Below, piece by piece: positions 45,258 through 53,685 of a stretch of DNA of 64,000 nt. Positions within the stretch are counted from its first letter, which is position 1. The number at the start of each line of letters is the position of its first letter. Origin of the DNA: Hallella multisaccharivorax DSM 17128 (GTDB lineage: Bacteria; Bacteroidota; Bacteroidia; Bacteroidales; Bacteroidaceae); the NCBI RefSeq assembly GCF_000218235.1, contig NZ_GL945017.1, forward strand, positions 1,819,775 through 1,883,774, read 5' to 3'. Below the pieces are notes generated by a model. It was not told the DNA's origin. It saw only the letters and a list, made by a program, of their open reading frames with translations, and ran no database searches. Both the position numbers and the translations under genes were made by a program.

Positions 45258-46124
45258 CTAATAGCTCAGGATTTCCACACCGTGCTCTGTCATAAGGAAG
45301 GTATGCTCCCATTGCGCAGAGGGCTGCTCGTCGGCCGAAATGACTTCCCAACCGTATGGGTCATCGGCGTCGATAAACACTTTCCACGTGCCCATGTTGA
45401 TCATCGGCTCGATGGTAAAAGTCATGCCGGGCACCAACAGCATGCCCGTGCCTTTGTGACCATAGTGCAGCACCTCCGGCTCCTCATGCATGGCAAGCCC
45501 CACGCCGTGACCGCAAAGATCACGCACCACGCCATAACCGTACTTCTCGGCGTGCTTCTGGATGGTATGACCAATATCGCCCAGGAAGCCCCAAGGCTTA
45601 GCGGCCTCGGCACCTAAGTCGAGACACTCCTTCGTCACCCTGACCAATTGCTCCTTCTCCGGAGTGGTTTTGCCCCCGATGATGAACATGCGCGAGGCGT
45701 CGCCGAAGTAACCTTTGTAGTCGAGAGTCATGTCCACGTTGACAATGTCGCCGGGCTCCAGCACGTCTTTCTTCTTAGGGATGCCGTGGCAAACAACCTC
45801 GTTGATGCTCGTGCACACAGCCTTGGGGAAGCCCTCGTAGTTGAGACACGAGGGGTGGCAGTCGTGATCCTTGCAGTACTGCATCACCACGTCATCGATA
45901 TCCTGCGTAGTGATTCCTGGCTCAATCATTGCCTCCACAGCGTCAAGGCAACCCGTATTGAGCTTCCCTGCCTGCCGGATGCCCTCTATCTGCTCCGGGG
46001 TACGAATCATGTCACGCGTAGGCACGAGTTTACCCTTTGACTCGAACGCCATCACTTTCTTGTCCAGCTCCGTCGGCTCCTGTCCAGAGAGACAGTGCCA
46101 ACGGCGTTTCTTATTCAAATTCAT
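45258..46124 (-). CDS. map: Type I methionine aminopeptidase
   Basis: 288-residue enzyme removing the initiator Met from nascent proteins. Metal ligands are visible as Asp in VNVDMTLD, Asp in FGDASRM, His in CGHGVGLAMH, Glu in FTIEPMI and Glu in QWEHTF. The N-terminus has a roughly 40-residue extension (KKRRWHCLSGQEPTELDKKV) typical of the subclass with a ribosome-docking motif; the extension has one Cys here, so a zinc finger is not evident. Probably first in the map-tsaD-CinA group; -7 box at 46149. Confidence 0.95.
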   Translation of the reverse strand: MNLNKKRRWHCLSGQEPTELDKKVMAFESKGKLVPTRDMIRTPEQIEGIRQAGKLNTGCLDAVEAMIEPGITTQDIDDVVMQYCKDHDCHPSCLNYEGFPKAVCTSINEVVCHGIPKKKDVLEPGDIVNVDMTLDYKGYFGDASRMFIIGGKTTPEKEQLVRVTKECLDLGAEAAKPWGFLGDIGHTIQKHAEKYGYGVVRDLCGHGVGLAMHEEPEVLHYGHKGTGMLLVPGMTFTIEPMINMGTWKVFIDADDPYGWEVISADEQPSAQWEHTFLMTEHGVEILSY

Positions 46125-46148
46125 AGACTTCTATAATCTTTCCAACAT

Positions 46149-46157
46149 GCAAAGTTA
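46149..46157 (-). promoter_or_regulatory. -7 box upstream of map
   Basis: TAACTTTGC on the minus strand, 24 nt before the map ATG at 46124. No TTTG at the proper distance. Confidence 0.55.
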
Positions 46158-46205
46158 CTGCTTTTTAACTGAAAGCGGTATAAATCACCCGAAAAAAGCA
46201 ACTGC

Positions 46206-47144
46206 TTATTGTGCTTCATCGGGATCTACATATCTGCCATCGACTTTCAAAGGCTCTAAATGTATAATAATATGTGTGGCTGAGCCGAACAACTGGCGAA
46301 TGGCATCCTCAATCCTCGTAGCGTGCTTGTGTGCTTCGTAAAGGTTCATCTCCCCCGGCATTCTGATGTGCATCTCAATGGCATAATGATCACCGATACG
46401 ACGTGTCCGAAGGTTATGTACCTCACTCACGCCTTTTTCCCGAAGCGCAGTATTCACAATCTGCTGCTCAATGTCATCCGGCAGGCTCGCCTCCAGAAGT
46501 TCGCTCGATGACTGACGGATGAGCTTCACAGCTTCCCAAATGATGAAAACACTCACCGCAATGGCCGTCAGCGGGTCCAATACCGTCCATTTTTCTCCCA
46601 GGATAATGGCCCCACCAATGCCCACGGCGGTGCCGATGGACGAGAGGGCGTCTGAGCGGTGATGCCAGGCATTGGCCACGACAGCCTGCGAATTGTAGTG
46701 CCGGCCCACCTTCATGGTAAATTGAAAGCACCACTCTTTCAATAGGATGCTGACAATGGCAGCCACAAAAGCAATGATACCGGGGCTGGGGAGCACCGTA
46801 CCGTGAATGACCAACCGGATTTTCTCCAGTCCACTGACACAGATCATGGTGCCCACCAACAGCAGGGCTATCCCGATGAGAGCCGTGGCCAGCGTCTCGT
46901 ATTTGCCATGCCCAAAGTCATGGTCCTTGTCTTGAGGCTTATTGCTCAGCCTGACAAACACCAATACGGCGATGTCGGTCAGAAAATCGCTCAGAGAATG
47001 GACGGCATCGGCAATCATAGCCGATGAACCGCCAAGAATACCAGCTATAAACTTGAAGATCAGAAGGAAGACATTGACTGCGCTGCCGCCAATGGTCACC
47101 TTATATATAGCATGTTGACGCGTTAATTCTTCTTTATCTGCCAT
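46206..47144 (-). CDS. Cation diffusion facilitator (CDF) metal exporter
   Basis: 312-residue inner-membrane antiporter for divalent metals (Zn, Fe, Co or Mn) with six membrane helices and a C-terminal cytoplasmic ferredoxin-like domain (RTRRIGDHYAIEMHIRMPGE). The transport-site residues are in MIADAVHSLSDFLTD (Asp pair) and ANAWHHRSDALSS (His/Asp). The protein resembles the FieF/YiiP group. No His-rich loop. Metal specificity cannot be read here. Divergent from the HD gene. Confidence 0.92.
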   Translation of the reverse strand: MADKEELTRQHAIYKVTIGGSAVNVFLLIFKFIAGILGGSSAMIADAVHSLSDFLTDIAVLVFVRLSNKPQDKDHDFGHGKYETLATALIGIALLLVGTMICVSGLEKIRLVIHGTVLPSPGIIAFVAAIVSILLKEWCFQFTMKVGRHYNSQAVVANAWHHRSDALSSIGTAVGIGGAIILGEKWTVLDPLTAIAVSVFIIWEAVKLIRQSSSELLEASLPDDIEQQIVNTALREKGVSEVHNLRTRRIGDHYAIEMHIRMPGEMNLYEAHKHATRIEDAIRQLFGSATHIIIHLEPLKVDGRYVDPDEAQ

Positions 47145-47170
47145 AGCTCAAACTATTTTCACAACAGGCC

Positions 47171-47179
47171 GCAAACTTA
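47171..47179 (-). promoter_or_regulatory. -7 box of the CDF gene
   Basis: TAAGTTTGC on the minus strand, 26 nt before the ATG at 47144. The -33 region is only T-rich. Confidence 0.5.
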
Positions 47180-47223
47180 CATATTTTTTGCACAAAAAAA
47201 GCATTGAATCTGCAAAAAAGAAG

Positions 47224-47232
47224 TACTTTTGC
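47224..47232 (+). promoter_or_regulatory. -7 box of the HD-domain gene
   Basis: TACTTTTGC on the plus strand. Transcription would start near 47239, too close to the ATG at 47248 for a ribosome binding site, which favours the ATG at 47281. Confidence 0.5.
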
Positions 47233-47280
47233 CCCAACATTTAATCTATGTCATATCACTTCAGAAAAGAGAGTACCAAC

Positions 47281-47793
47281 ATGGACGCAATAACCGTACA
47301 AATTGACCGCCTCACCCTTGCCATGATCGAGTTTGACAAGGGTGATGCCATGCGCATCCAGCACTTCCTGAAAGTGCACCGTTTCGCCCAGCTCATCGCC
47401 AAGATGGAGCATGTCGACAACCACACACAACTCATCACCGAGATGGCCGCCGTGGTCCACGACATCGGCATTCATGCGGCCGAAGCCAAATATGGCAGCT
47501 CAAACGGGAAGTATCAGGAGGAGCTCGGCCCTGAACCTGCACGCGAGTTGCTGACTCGTATGGGGTTCAGTGCACCCGACATTGAACGCGTTTGCTATCT
47601 TGTGGGGCATCATCACACTTATTCAAACATTGATGGTATTGATTATCAGATACTTGTAGAAGCTGATTTTCTTGTCAACTTCTACGAGGACGGCATTTCC
47701 CAAAATGGCATTGACCATGCTATGAGCCATGTTTTCAAGACTGAATCCGGTAAGAAGCTCTGCCAGTTGATTTACAAGGAGTTAAGAAAATAG
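47281..47793 (+). CDS. HD-domain phosphohydrolase
   Basis: 170 residues from ATG 47281 (preceded by AGAAAAGAGAG); an in-frame ATG at 47248 is possible but too near the predicted transcript start. It carries the HD signature in MAAVVHDIGIH (His-Asp), an upstream His (MRIQHFLKVHRFAQLIA) and YLVGHHHTYSN, with a later Asp in LVEADFLVNF. These form the metal site of HD phosphohydrolases. The substrate (nucleotide or other phosphate ester) is unknown. Convergent with trmN6 across repeat array 2. Confidence 0.85.
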   Translation: MDAITVQIDRLTLAMIEFDKGDAMRIQHFLKVHRFAQLIAKMEHVDNHTQLITEMAAVVHDIGIHAAEAKYGSSNGKYQEELGPEPARELLTRMGFSAPDIERVCYLVGHHHTYSNIDGIDYQILVEADFLVNFYEDGISQNGIDHAMSHVFKTESGKKLCQLIYKELRK

Positions 47794-47807
47794 GCAAAGG
47801 TCATCTT

Positions 47808-47925
47808 CCGTCTACGCCGTAAAGGCAACGCGTCTACAGTGTAAAGGCAATGCGTATACAGTGTAAAGGCGATGCGTATACAGTGTAAAGGCGATGCGTA
47901 TACAGTGTAAAGGCGATGCGTATAC
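47808..47925. repeat. 22-nt-period array 2 (5 units plus partial)
   Basis: Five consecutive 22-nt units start at 47808, 47830, 47852, 47874 and 47896, plus an 8-nt partial unit. Units three to five are identical; the consensus is GCGTATACAGTGTAAAGGCGAT with an internal TACA-G-TGTA palindrome. The first unit is diverged (TACGCCGTA core). The array fills the gap between convergent HD and trmN6 genes. Confidence 0.97.
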
Positions 47926-47932
47926 GGCAAGA

Positions 47933-48631
47933 TCACCAAAGGTAGAAATCTTCGGTAAGCCTCTGATACCACATCGAGCGAGTGCCATCAGCCTCTTGAA
48001 GCATGACCTCGCGACGGTCAAGCTCCTGCGGACGCGAAGGTGAGAAAGCCACAAGGCATCGCCTGGCCGGCTTGCGGGCAACTGTTTTGACATCGTATTG
48101 ACGGGCCAGAAACATGCCACGGAGATAAGCCTCCTGAGAAAACTCAGCGAGAAAATCTGTCGGAATGATAGCCGACAATTCGCCGTCGGGCAACAAGTGG
48201 GTTGCCGAAAAAGAGAAAATATCTGCGAAGGGAAGGCTGTCAGCCTGCCGTGCCATGCGTCGTCCCCTGTCGGGTGAGGATAAACTATGCGCAAAGAAAG
48301 GCGGATTGGTCACAATGGCATTGTAAGGCTCCAATGGGGAAAAAAGCTGAAGCGCAGCCCCATAGACACGCACGCGCCCTTCAAAAGGTGAGCGCGCTGC
48401 GTTCTCTTTAGCCTGTTCTGCGGCCTCATTATCCATTTCCACTGCGTCAACGACAGCCTGTGGAAACCGCTGGGCCATCATAAGAGCCACCAGACCGGTG
48501 CCTGCACCTATGTCGAGAATATGGTGACCACCGCGCGCCCATGCGCCAAGAAGCACGCCGTCAGTGCCTACTTTCATCGCACAGCGGTCATGAGAGACAG
48601 TAAAATGCTTGAAGCGGAATGCATTATCCAT
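47933..48631 (-). CDS. trmN6: tRNA1(Val) (adenine(37)-N6)-methyltransferase
   Basis: 232 residues from ATG 48631, beginning MDNAFRFKHFTVSHDRCAMK. A longer frame to 48697 crosses the promoter region of lon and is rejected. It is a Rossmann-fold SAM methyltransferase with LDIGAGTGLVALMMAQ and the N6-adenine motif VTNPPFF, matching the YfiC/TrmN6 group that modifies A37 of tRNA-Val. Divergent from lon. Confidence 0.88.
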   Translation of the reverse strand: MDNAFRFKHFTVSHDRCAMKVGTDGVLLGAWARGGHHILDIGAGTGLVALMMAQRFPQAVVDAVEMDNEAAEQAKENAARSPFEGRVRVYGAALQLFSPLEPYNAIVTNPPFFAHSLSSPDRGRRMARQADSLPFADIFSFSATHLLPDGELSAIIPTDFLAEFSQEAYLRGMFLARQYDVKTVARKPARRCLVAFSPSRPQELDRREVMLQEADGTRSMWYQRLTEDFYLW

Positions 48632-48647
48632 ACTTTTCCAACGACAA

Positions 48648-48681
48648 TTGCTCAAATTTATTATATTCTTCGTAACTTTGC
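48648..48681 (+). promoter_or_regulatory. lon promoter
   Basis: TTGC (48648-48651), 21-nt spacer, TAACTTTGC (48673-48681). Start of transcription would be about 15 nt before the lon ATG. A possible heat-shock element was not seen. Confidence 0.6.
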
Positions 48682-48702
48682 ACTGCTTTATATGCATTTA
48701 TC

Positions 48703-51168
48703 ATGCCAAAAGGAAATCCAACCATACAGATGATCGCCGACTATGAAGGCGATATTGCCAGTATCTTCAAGGAAGGCAAAGAATGTGACTGCCCCATCCT
48801 GCCCACACGAAACATGGTGGTGCTTCCGGGCATCATAGCCCCCGTGTTGTTAGGCAGAACCACAAGCATCAGCCTGGCAAGATATCTGGAGAAAGACCCA
48901 GAGAAGCGGACGTGCGCCATCTTCTGCCAGAAAGACCCCAACAACGACGATCCCATCCATAAGGATGAGCTCCACGAAGTGGGCGTCATGGCCCACTTGG
49001 TGCGCATCATTGAGATGCCTTCGTCCAATGCCGTCACAGCTATTTTTCAGGCCACAAGCAGATGTAAGCTGGAAAAAATCTCCTCGCATCGCAATTATCT
49101 GAAAGGACATGTAGTGCCCATCCCAGAAAAGGTACCTGCAAAAAACGATAAGGAGTTCAACTCCATCGTCGACAATATCCGCTCTTCTACACAAGACCTG
49201 ATACGGCTCAACGATGAGATCCCCGATGACAGCATCATGTCGTTTATCAACATCACCAATAACGTGATGCTGGTCAACTTTGCCTGTACCAACCTTCCTA
49301 TTCCCTTAGAAGACAAGGTCAAGCTCATCAGCATTGACGACATGCGTGATCGCGGCCTTGAGTTGCTCAAGGTGGAAAGCCGCGAGATACAGTTCGAACA
49401 GCTCAAAGGCGACATCAAAAACAAGACACGTGTTGACCTCGACGAACAGCAGAAAGAATACTTCCTGCATCAGCAGATGAAGAATATCAAGGAAGAGCTC
49501 GGAGATAATACTGAGTCGGCAGCCAAAGCCTCACTCGAAGCCAAAGCCAAAGACAAGGATTGGCCCGACGCCGTGGCTAAGGTCTTCAAGAAAGAGCTGG
49601 AGCGTCTGGACACCTTCAACCCGCAGAGTCCGGAATACAGCGTACAGGTCAACTATCTCGACATGTTGGTTTCGCTGCCCTGGAACTATTGCACGGCAGA
49701 CGACCTCGACCTTAAACGCGCCCAAACCATCCTCGACCGCAACCATTATGGCATGGAGAAGGTGAAGGAGCGCATATTAGAGTATCTCGCCGTTTTGCAG
49801 CTCCGCGGCGATCTGAAGTCGCCTATCCTCTGTCTTTACGGCCCGCCGGGGGTTGGAAAAACCTCATTGGGGAAAAGTATTGCCGCTGCCATGAAGCGCA
49901 AATATGTGCGCATGTCGCTCGGCGGACTGCACGATGAGAGCGAGATACGAGGACACCGTAGAACCTACGTAGGAGCCATGCCCGGACGAATCGTCAAGAG
50001 CATTCAGAAGGCCGGATCGTCGAATCCCGTGTTCATCCTCGATGAAATCGACAAGGTATCAGCCAACAACTACAACGGGGACCCATCGTCGGCGCTGCTC
50101 GAAGTGCTTGATCCGGAACAGAACAGTACCTTCCACGACAACTATCTCGACGTGGACTACGATCTCTCGAAGGTGTTCTTCATCGCCACAGCTAATGACA
50201 TCAGCACCATACCCCGGCCTTTGCTCGACCGCATGGAGCTTATCGAGGTACCGGGATATGTCACTGAAGAGAAGATCGAGATAGCCAAACGACACCTCGT
50301 GCCCAGAGAACTGAAGAATACCGGACTGGACAAAGAGACTCCAAAAATCAAGTTCTCTAAGCCGGCCTTGGAGAAGATCATTGAGTCGTACACGCGTGAA
50401 AGCGGTGTGAGACAACTGGAGAAGGATATTGACAAAGCCCTCCGCAAGATAGCTCTCCAAAAGGCCTTGGGAAAGTCGCTGCCTGAAAAGCCCATAGCGC
50501 CCAACGATATTGAGGGCCTGTTAGGTAAGCCGCCGTTCAGCCGCGACATCTACCAGGGCAACAACTACGCTGGAGTGGTCACCGGACTGGCATGGACCTC
50601 TGTAGGCGGAGAGATCCTCTTCATCGAGACATCTCTCTCCAAAGGCAAGGGCGGCAAGCTCACGTTGACCGGAAATCTCGGTGACGTGATGAAGGAGAGC
50701 GCCATCATCGCCCTGCAATACGTCAAGGCTCATTGCGACAAGTTAGGGGTCGACTACCGCGTGTTCGACAACTGGAACATCCATATCCACGTGCCTGAGG
50801 GGGCCACACCCAAGGACGGGCCCTCTGCCGGCATCACCATCGCCACCTCAATAGCCTCTGCCCTGACACAACGCAAGGTGAGAGCCCATACCGCTATGAC
50901 AGGAGAGATCACCCTGCGCGGCAAAGTGCTGCCCGTGGGAGGCATCAGGGAGAAGATTCTCGCGGCCAAAAGAGCCGGCATCACTGACATCGTCATCTGC
51001 AAGGACAATCAGAAGGACATCGAGGAGATACCGCAGAAGTATCTCAACGGTGTGGATTTCCACTATGTCGAGAACGTGCAGGATGTGTGGGATTTCGCGT
51101 TAACAGATGAGAAAGTGACCGATGCCGTCGACCTCACCATACGTGAAGAAGAGAAGAAAGATAAATAA
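48703..51168 (+). CDS. lon: ATP-dependent Lon protease
   Basis: 821-residue AAA+ serine protease for misfolded and regulatory proteins, forming hexamers in the cytoplasm. It has an N-terminal substrate domain (about 40-250), a helical linker ([20 protein letters not shown]), Walker [13 protein letters not shown], Walker [11 protein letters not shown], and the protease Ser/Lys dyad in [11 protein letters not shown] and [11 protein letters not shown]. The acidic tail ends the protein. An alternative start at 48730 would remove nine residues. Followed 34 nt later by tgt. Confidence 0.97.
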   Translation: MPKGNPTIQMIADYEGDIASIFKEGKECDCPILPTRNMVVLPGIIAPVLLGRTTSISLARYLEKDPEKRTCAIFCQKDPNNDDPIHKDELHEVGVMAHLVRIIEMPSSNAVTAIFQATSRCKLEKISSHRNYLKGHVVPIPEKVPAKNDKEFNSIVDNIRSSTQDLIRLNDEIPDDSIMSFINITNNVMLVNFACTNLPIPLEDKVKLISIDDMRDRGLELLKVESREIQFEQLKGDIKNKTRVDLDEQQKEYFLHQQMKNIKEELGDNTESAAKASLEAKAKDKDWPDAVAKVFKKELERLDTFNPQSPEYSVQVNYLDMLVSLPWNYCTADDLDLKRAQTILDRNHYGMEKVKERILEYLAVLQLRGDLKSPILCLYGPPGVGKTSLGKSIAAAMKRKYVRMSLGGLHDESEIRGHRRTYVGAMPGRIVKSIQKAGSSNPVFILDEIDKVSANNYNGDPSSALLEVLDPEQNSTFHDNYLDVDYDLSKVFFIATANDISTIPRPLLDRMELIEVPGYVTEEKIEIAKRHLVPRELKNTGLDKETPKIKFSKPALEKIIESYTRESGVRQLEKDIDKALRKIALQKALGKSLPEKPIAPNDIEGLLGKPPFSRDIYQGNNYAGVVTGLAWTSVGGEILFIETSLSKGKGGKLTLTGNLGDVMKESAIIALQYVKAHCDKLGVDYRVFDNWNIHIHVPEGATPKDGPSAGITIATSIASALTQRKVRAHTAMTGEITLRGKVLPVGGIREKILAAKRAGITDIVICKDNQKDIEEIPQKYLNGVDFHYVENVQDVWDFALTDEKVTDAVDLTIREEEKKDK

Positions 51169-51202
51169 TGTGGAATCGGACCCAGTGTCCTCATGAAGAC
51201 AA

Positions 51203-52330
51203 ATGGATTTTCAACTCCAATATACAGATAAAGCCTCTGATGCCCGCGCAGGTGTCATCACCACCGGCCATGGCAAGATAGAGACCCCCATCTTTATGCC
51301 CGTGGGTACAGCTGGTGCCGTGAAGGCTGTCCATTTCAGTGAGCTGCGCCAGCAGGTAAAGGCGCAGATCATTCTTGGCAACACCTATCACCTTTATCTT
51401 CGGCCAGGACTTGAGGTGCTGCGTGCGGCCGGCGGACTGCATGAATTCAACGGCTGGGAGCGTCCCATCCTTACCGACAGCGGTGGCTTTCAGGTGTTCT
51501 CGCTTTCAGGTATCCGCAAACTCACGGAGGAAGGCTGTGAGTTCCGCTCACATATTGACGGTTCAAAGCATATCTTTACCCCTGAGAACGTCATGGATAC
51601 AGAGCGCATTATCGGGGCCGATATTATGATGGCGCTTGACGAGTGCCCACCAGGACTCAGTGATTATGCGTATGCCAAAAAGAGTCTCGCCATGACACAG
51701 CGATGGCTTGACCGGTGCATTAACCGTTTCAATGAGACAGAACCGCTCTACGGATACCACCAGAGTCTCTTCCCTATCGTGCAGGGATGCACTTATAAAG
51801 ACCTCAGGCAGGAGGCCGCAAAGTATGTCGCAGACAAAGGCGCAGAAGGCAATGCCATCGGCGGACTGGCTGTCGGAGAGCCCACCGAAGTGATGTATGA
51901 GATGATTGAGGTAGTCAACGGGATCCTGCCTAAGGACAAGCCACGCTATCTCATGGGTGTGGGCACGCCACAGAATATCCTTGAAGGCATCGAGCGAGGA
52001 GTGGATATGTTCGACTGTGTGATGCCCACACGCAATGGCCGCAATGCCATGCTCTTCACCTATGAGGGCACGATGAACATGCGCAACAAGAAATGGGAGA
52101 TGGACTTTTCTCCCTTGGATCCTAACGGATGCGAGACAGACCGCGTAACGACCAAAGCCTATCTGCACCACCTCTTCAAGGCACAGGAGCTGCTTGCCAT
52201 GCAGATTGCAAGTATCCATAACCTTGCTTTCTACCTCCGGCTCGTCACCGACGCAAGGCAGCACATCCTCGCAGGTGACTTTGTACAGTGGAAAAACAGC
52301 ATCGTCGGGCAGTTGGGACAGAGACGATAA
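51203..52330 (+). CDS. tgt: tRNA-guanine transglycosylase (queuine synthesis)
   Basis: 375 residues. It exchanges G34 of GUN-anticodon tRNAs for preQ1. Catalytic and base-binding motifs are LTDSGGFQVFSLS, MALDECPPG, a GGLAVGEP loop and the nucleophile Asp in MFDCVMPTRNGRNA. The usual C-terminal zinc site (CxCxxC plus His) is replaced by LDPNGCETDRVTTKAYLHHL: one Cys remains, the His is kept. Loss of the zinc ligands may be normal for the phylum but is visible here. Adjacent to lon (34 nt) and the LptF/G permease gene (13 nt). QueC of the same pathway is at 61412. Confidence 0.95.
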   Translation: MDFQLQYTDKASDARAGVITTGHGKIETPIFMPVGTAGAVKAVHFSELRQQVKAQIILGNTYHLYLRPGLEVLRAAGGLHEFNGWERPILTDSGGFQVFSLSGIRKLTEEGCEFRSHIDGSKHIFTPENVMDTERIIGADIMMALDECPPGLSDYAYAKKSLAMTQRWLDRCINRFNETEPLYGYHQSLFPIVQGCTYKDLRQEAAKYVADKGAEGNAIGGLAVGEPTEVMYEMIEVVNGILPKDKPRYLMGVGTPQNILEGIERGVDMFDCVMPTRNGRNAMLFTYEGTMNMRNKKWEMDFSPLDPNGCETDRVTTKAYLHHLFKAQELLAMQIASIHNLAFYLRLVTDARQHILAGDFVQWKNSIVGQLGQRR

Positions 52331-52343
52331 GTAAGCATGGAGT

Positions 52344-53627
52344 ATGAAGAGCTATAGCAAGATAAGGAAACACCGTCGGTTATACAAGGCCGGAAGATGG
52401 CTGGACAGGCACCCCAAGTGGCTGCACCGCTTCTTTGGCTGGATAGTCCGGCACACACGCCTGCTGCAACACGTCTGTAAATGGATAAGTAGGAGGCTGC
52501 GATTCCTTAGGGTACTCAAATACATCAATCCCTTCCGCTACGTCAAGAAGATTGACTGGTACATCATCAGAAAGTTCATCGGGACCTATTTCTTCTCGAT
52601 TGCCCTGATCATCTCTATCTCCATCGTCTTTGATGTCAATGAGAACCTGGCGAAATTCACGCAGTATCACGCACCCTTAAGAGCTATTGTCTTCGACTAC
52701 TACGCCAACTTCGTCCCCTATTTCGCCAATCTTTTCAGCGCGCTCTTCGTCTTTATTGCCGTCATCTTCTTCACCACGAAGTTGGCCGGCAACTCTGAAA
52801 TCATCGCCATGCTGTCGGCCGGCATCTCGTTCAGACGCCTGCTCAGGCCGTACATGCTGTCATGCGTATTCCTCTCGGCGCTGTCTTACTATCTTTCTGC
52901 CTACGTCATCCCACACGGTACTGTCATCCGACAGAACTTTGAGTCGATGTACAAGAACAAGAAGAAAAACACAGCCGCCGAGAACGTTCAGCTGCAAGTA
53001 GCACCGGGAGTGATTGCCTACATCCAGCACTACGACAACAACATGAAGCACGGCTATGGTTTTTGTCTTGACAAGTTTCAGGAAAAGAAGCTCATCTCCC
53101 ACCTCACCGCTACCGATGTGCAATACGACACTATCTCCGACAGTAAGTACCATTGGAAGCTTTCCAACTGGAAATTACGCCAATTGAAAGGTTTACGTGA
53201 GCACATTACCACGGGCTCAGAGAAAGATTCCATCATCCAAATGGAACCAACAGACCTGGTCTACTCCAAAGGACAGCAGGAAACCTTCACATCGCCTGAG
53301 TTGAAAGACTACATTTCCAAGCAGATCAACCGAGGCTCGAGCAACGTAGTGCAATACCAGGTAGAGTATTACAAACGCATCGCGGCGTCGTTTGCCTCGT
53401 TCATTCTCACCATCATCGGTGCGTCTCTCTCGGCCAGAAAGCGGAAAGGTGGTATGGGAGTGTACCTCGGTATCGGCTTGGCACTATCGTTTACGTACAT
53501 CATGTTTCAGACTATTTCTGCGACATTCGCCATCAATGCAGGCTTTCCACCAATGCTTGCAGCCTGGATGCCAAACATTGTCTTTGCGGTGATTGCCTTC
53601 TTCTGTTATTTGAAGGCGCCTAATTAA
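52344..53627 (+). CDS. LptF/LptG-type permease (YjgP/YjgQ family)
   Basis: 427-residue inner-membrane subunit of the Lpt ABC machine that moves lipopolysaccharide to the outer membrane. The core begins DWYIIRKFIGTYFFSIAL, with two more helices, a periplasmic beta-jellyroll (about 200-330) and three terminal helices (SFILTIIGASLSARKRKGGM, WMPNIVFAVIAFFCYL). The N-terminus carries about 68 extra residues, very basic and amphipathic (RLYKAGRWLDRHPKWLHRFF, KWISRRLRFLRVLKY), not part of the family core. tgt directly upstream is a common Bacteroidetes pairing. LptF versus LptG cannot be decided. Confidence 0.9.
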   Translation: MKSYSKIRKHRRLYKAGRWLDRHPKWLHRFFGWIVRHTRLLQHVCKWISRRLRFLRVLKYINPFRYVKKIDWYIIRKFIGTYFFSIALIISISIVFDVNENLAKFTQYHAPLRAIVFDYYANFVPYFANLFSALFVFIAVIFFTTKLAGNSEIIAMLSAGISFRRLLRPYMLSCVFLSALSYYLSAYVIPHGTVIRQNFESMYKNKKKNTAAENVQLQVAPGVIAYIQHYDNNMKHGYGFCLDKFQEKKLISHLTATDVQYDTISDSKYHWKLSNWKLRQLKGLREHITTGSEKDSIIQMEPTDLVYSKGQQETFTSPELKDYISKQINRGSSNVVQYQVEYYKRIAASFASFILTIIGASLSARKRKGGMGVYLGIGLALSFTYIMFQTISATFAINAGFPPMLAAWMPNIVFAVIAFFCYLKAPN

Positions 53628-53685
53628 TATCACTCCCCCACCCCCGTCAGGCTATAAATAGCCACCATCTAAAGAAAAAGAAAAC

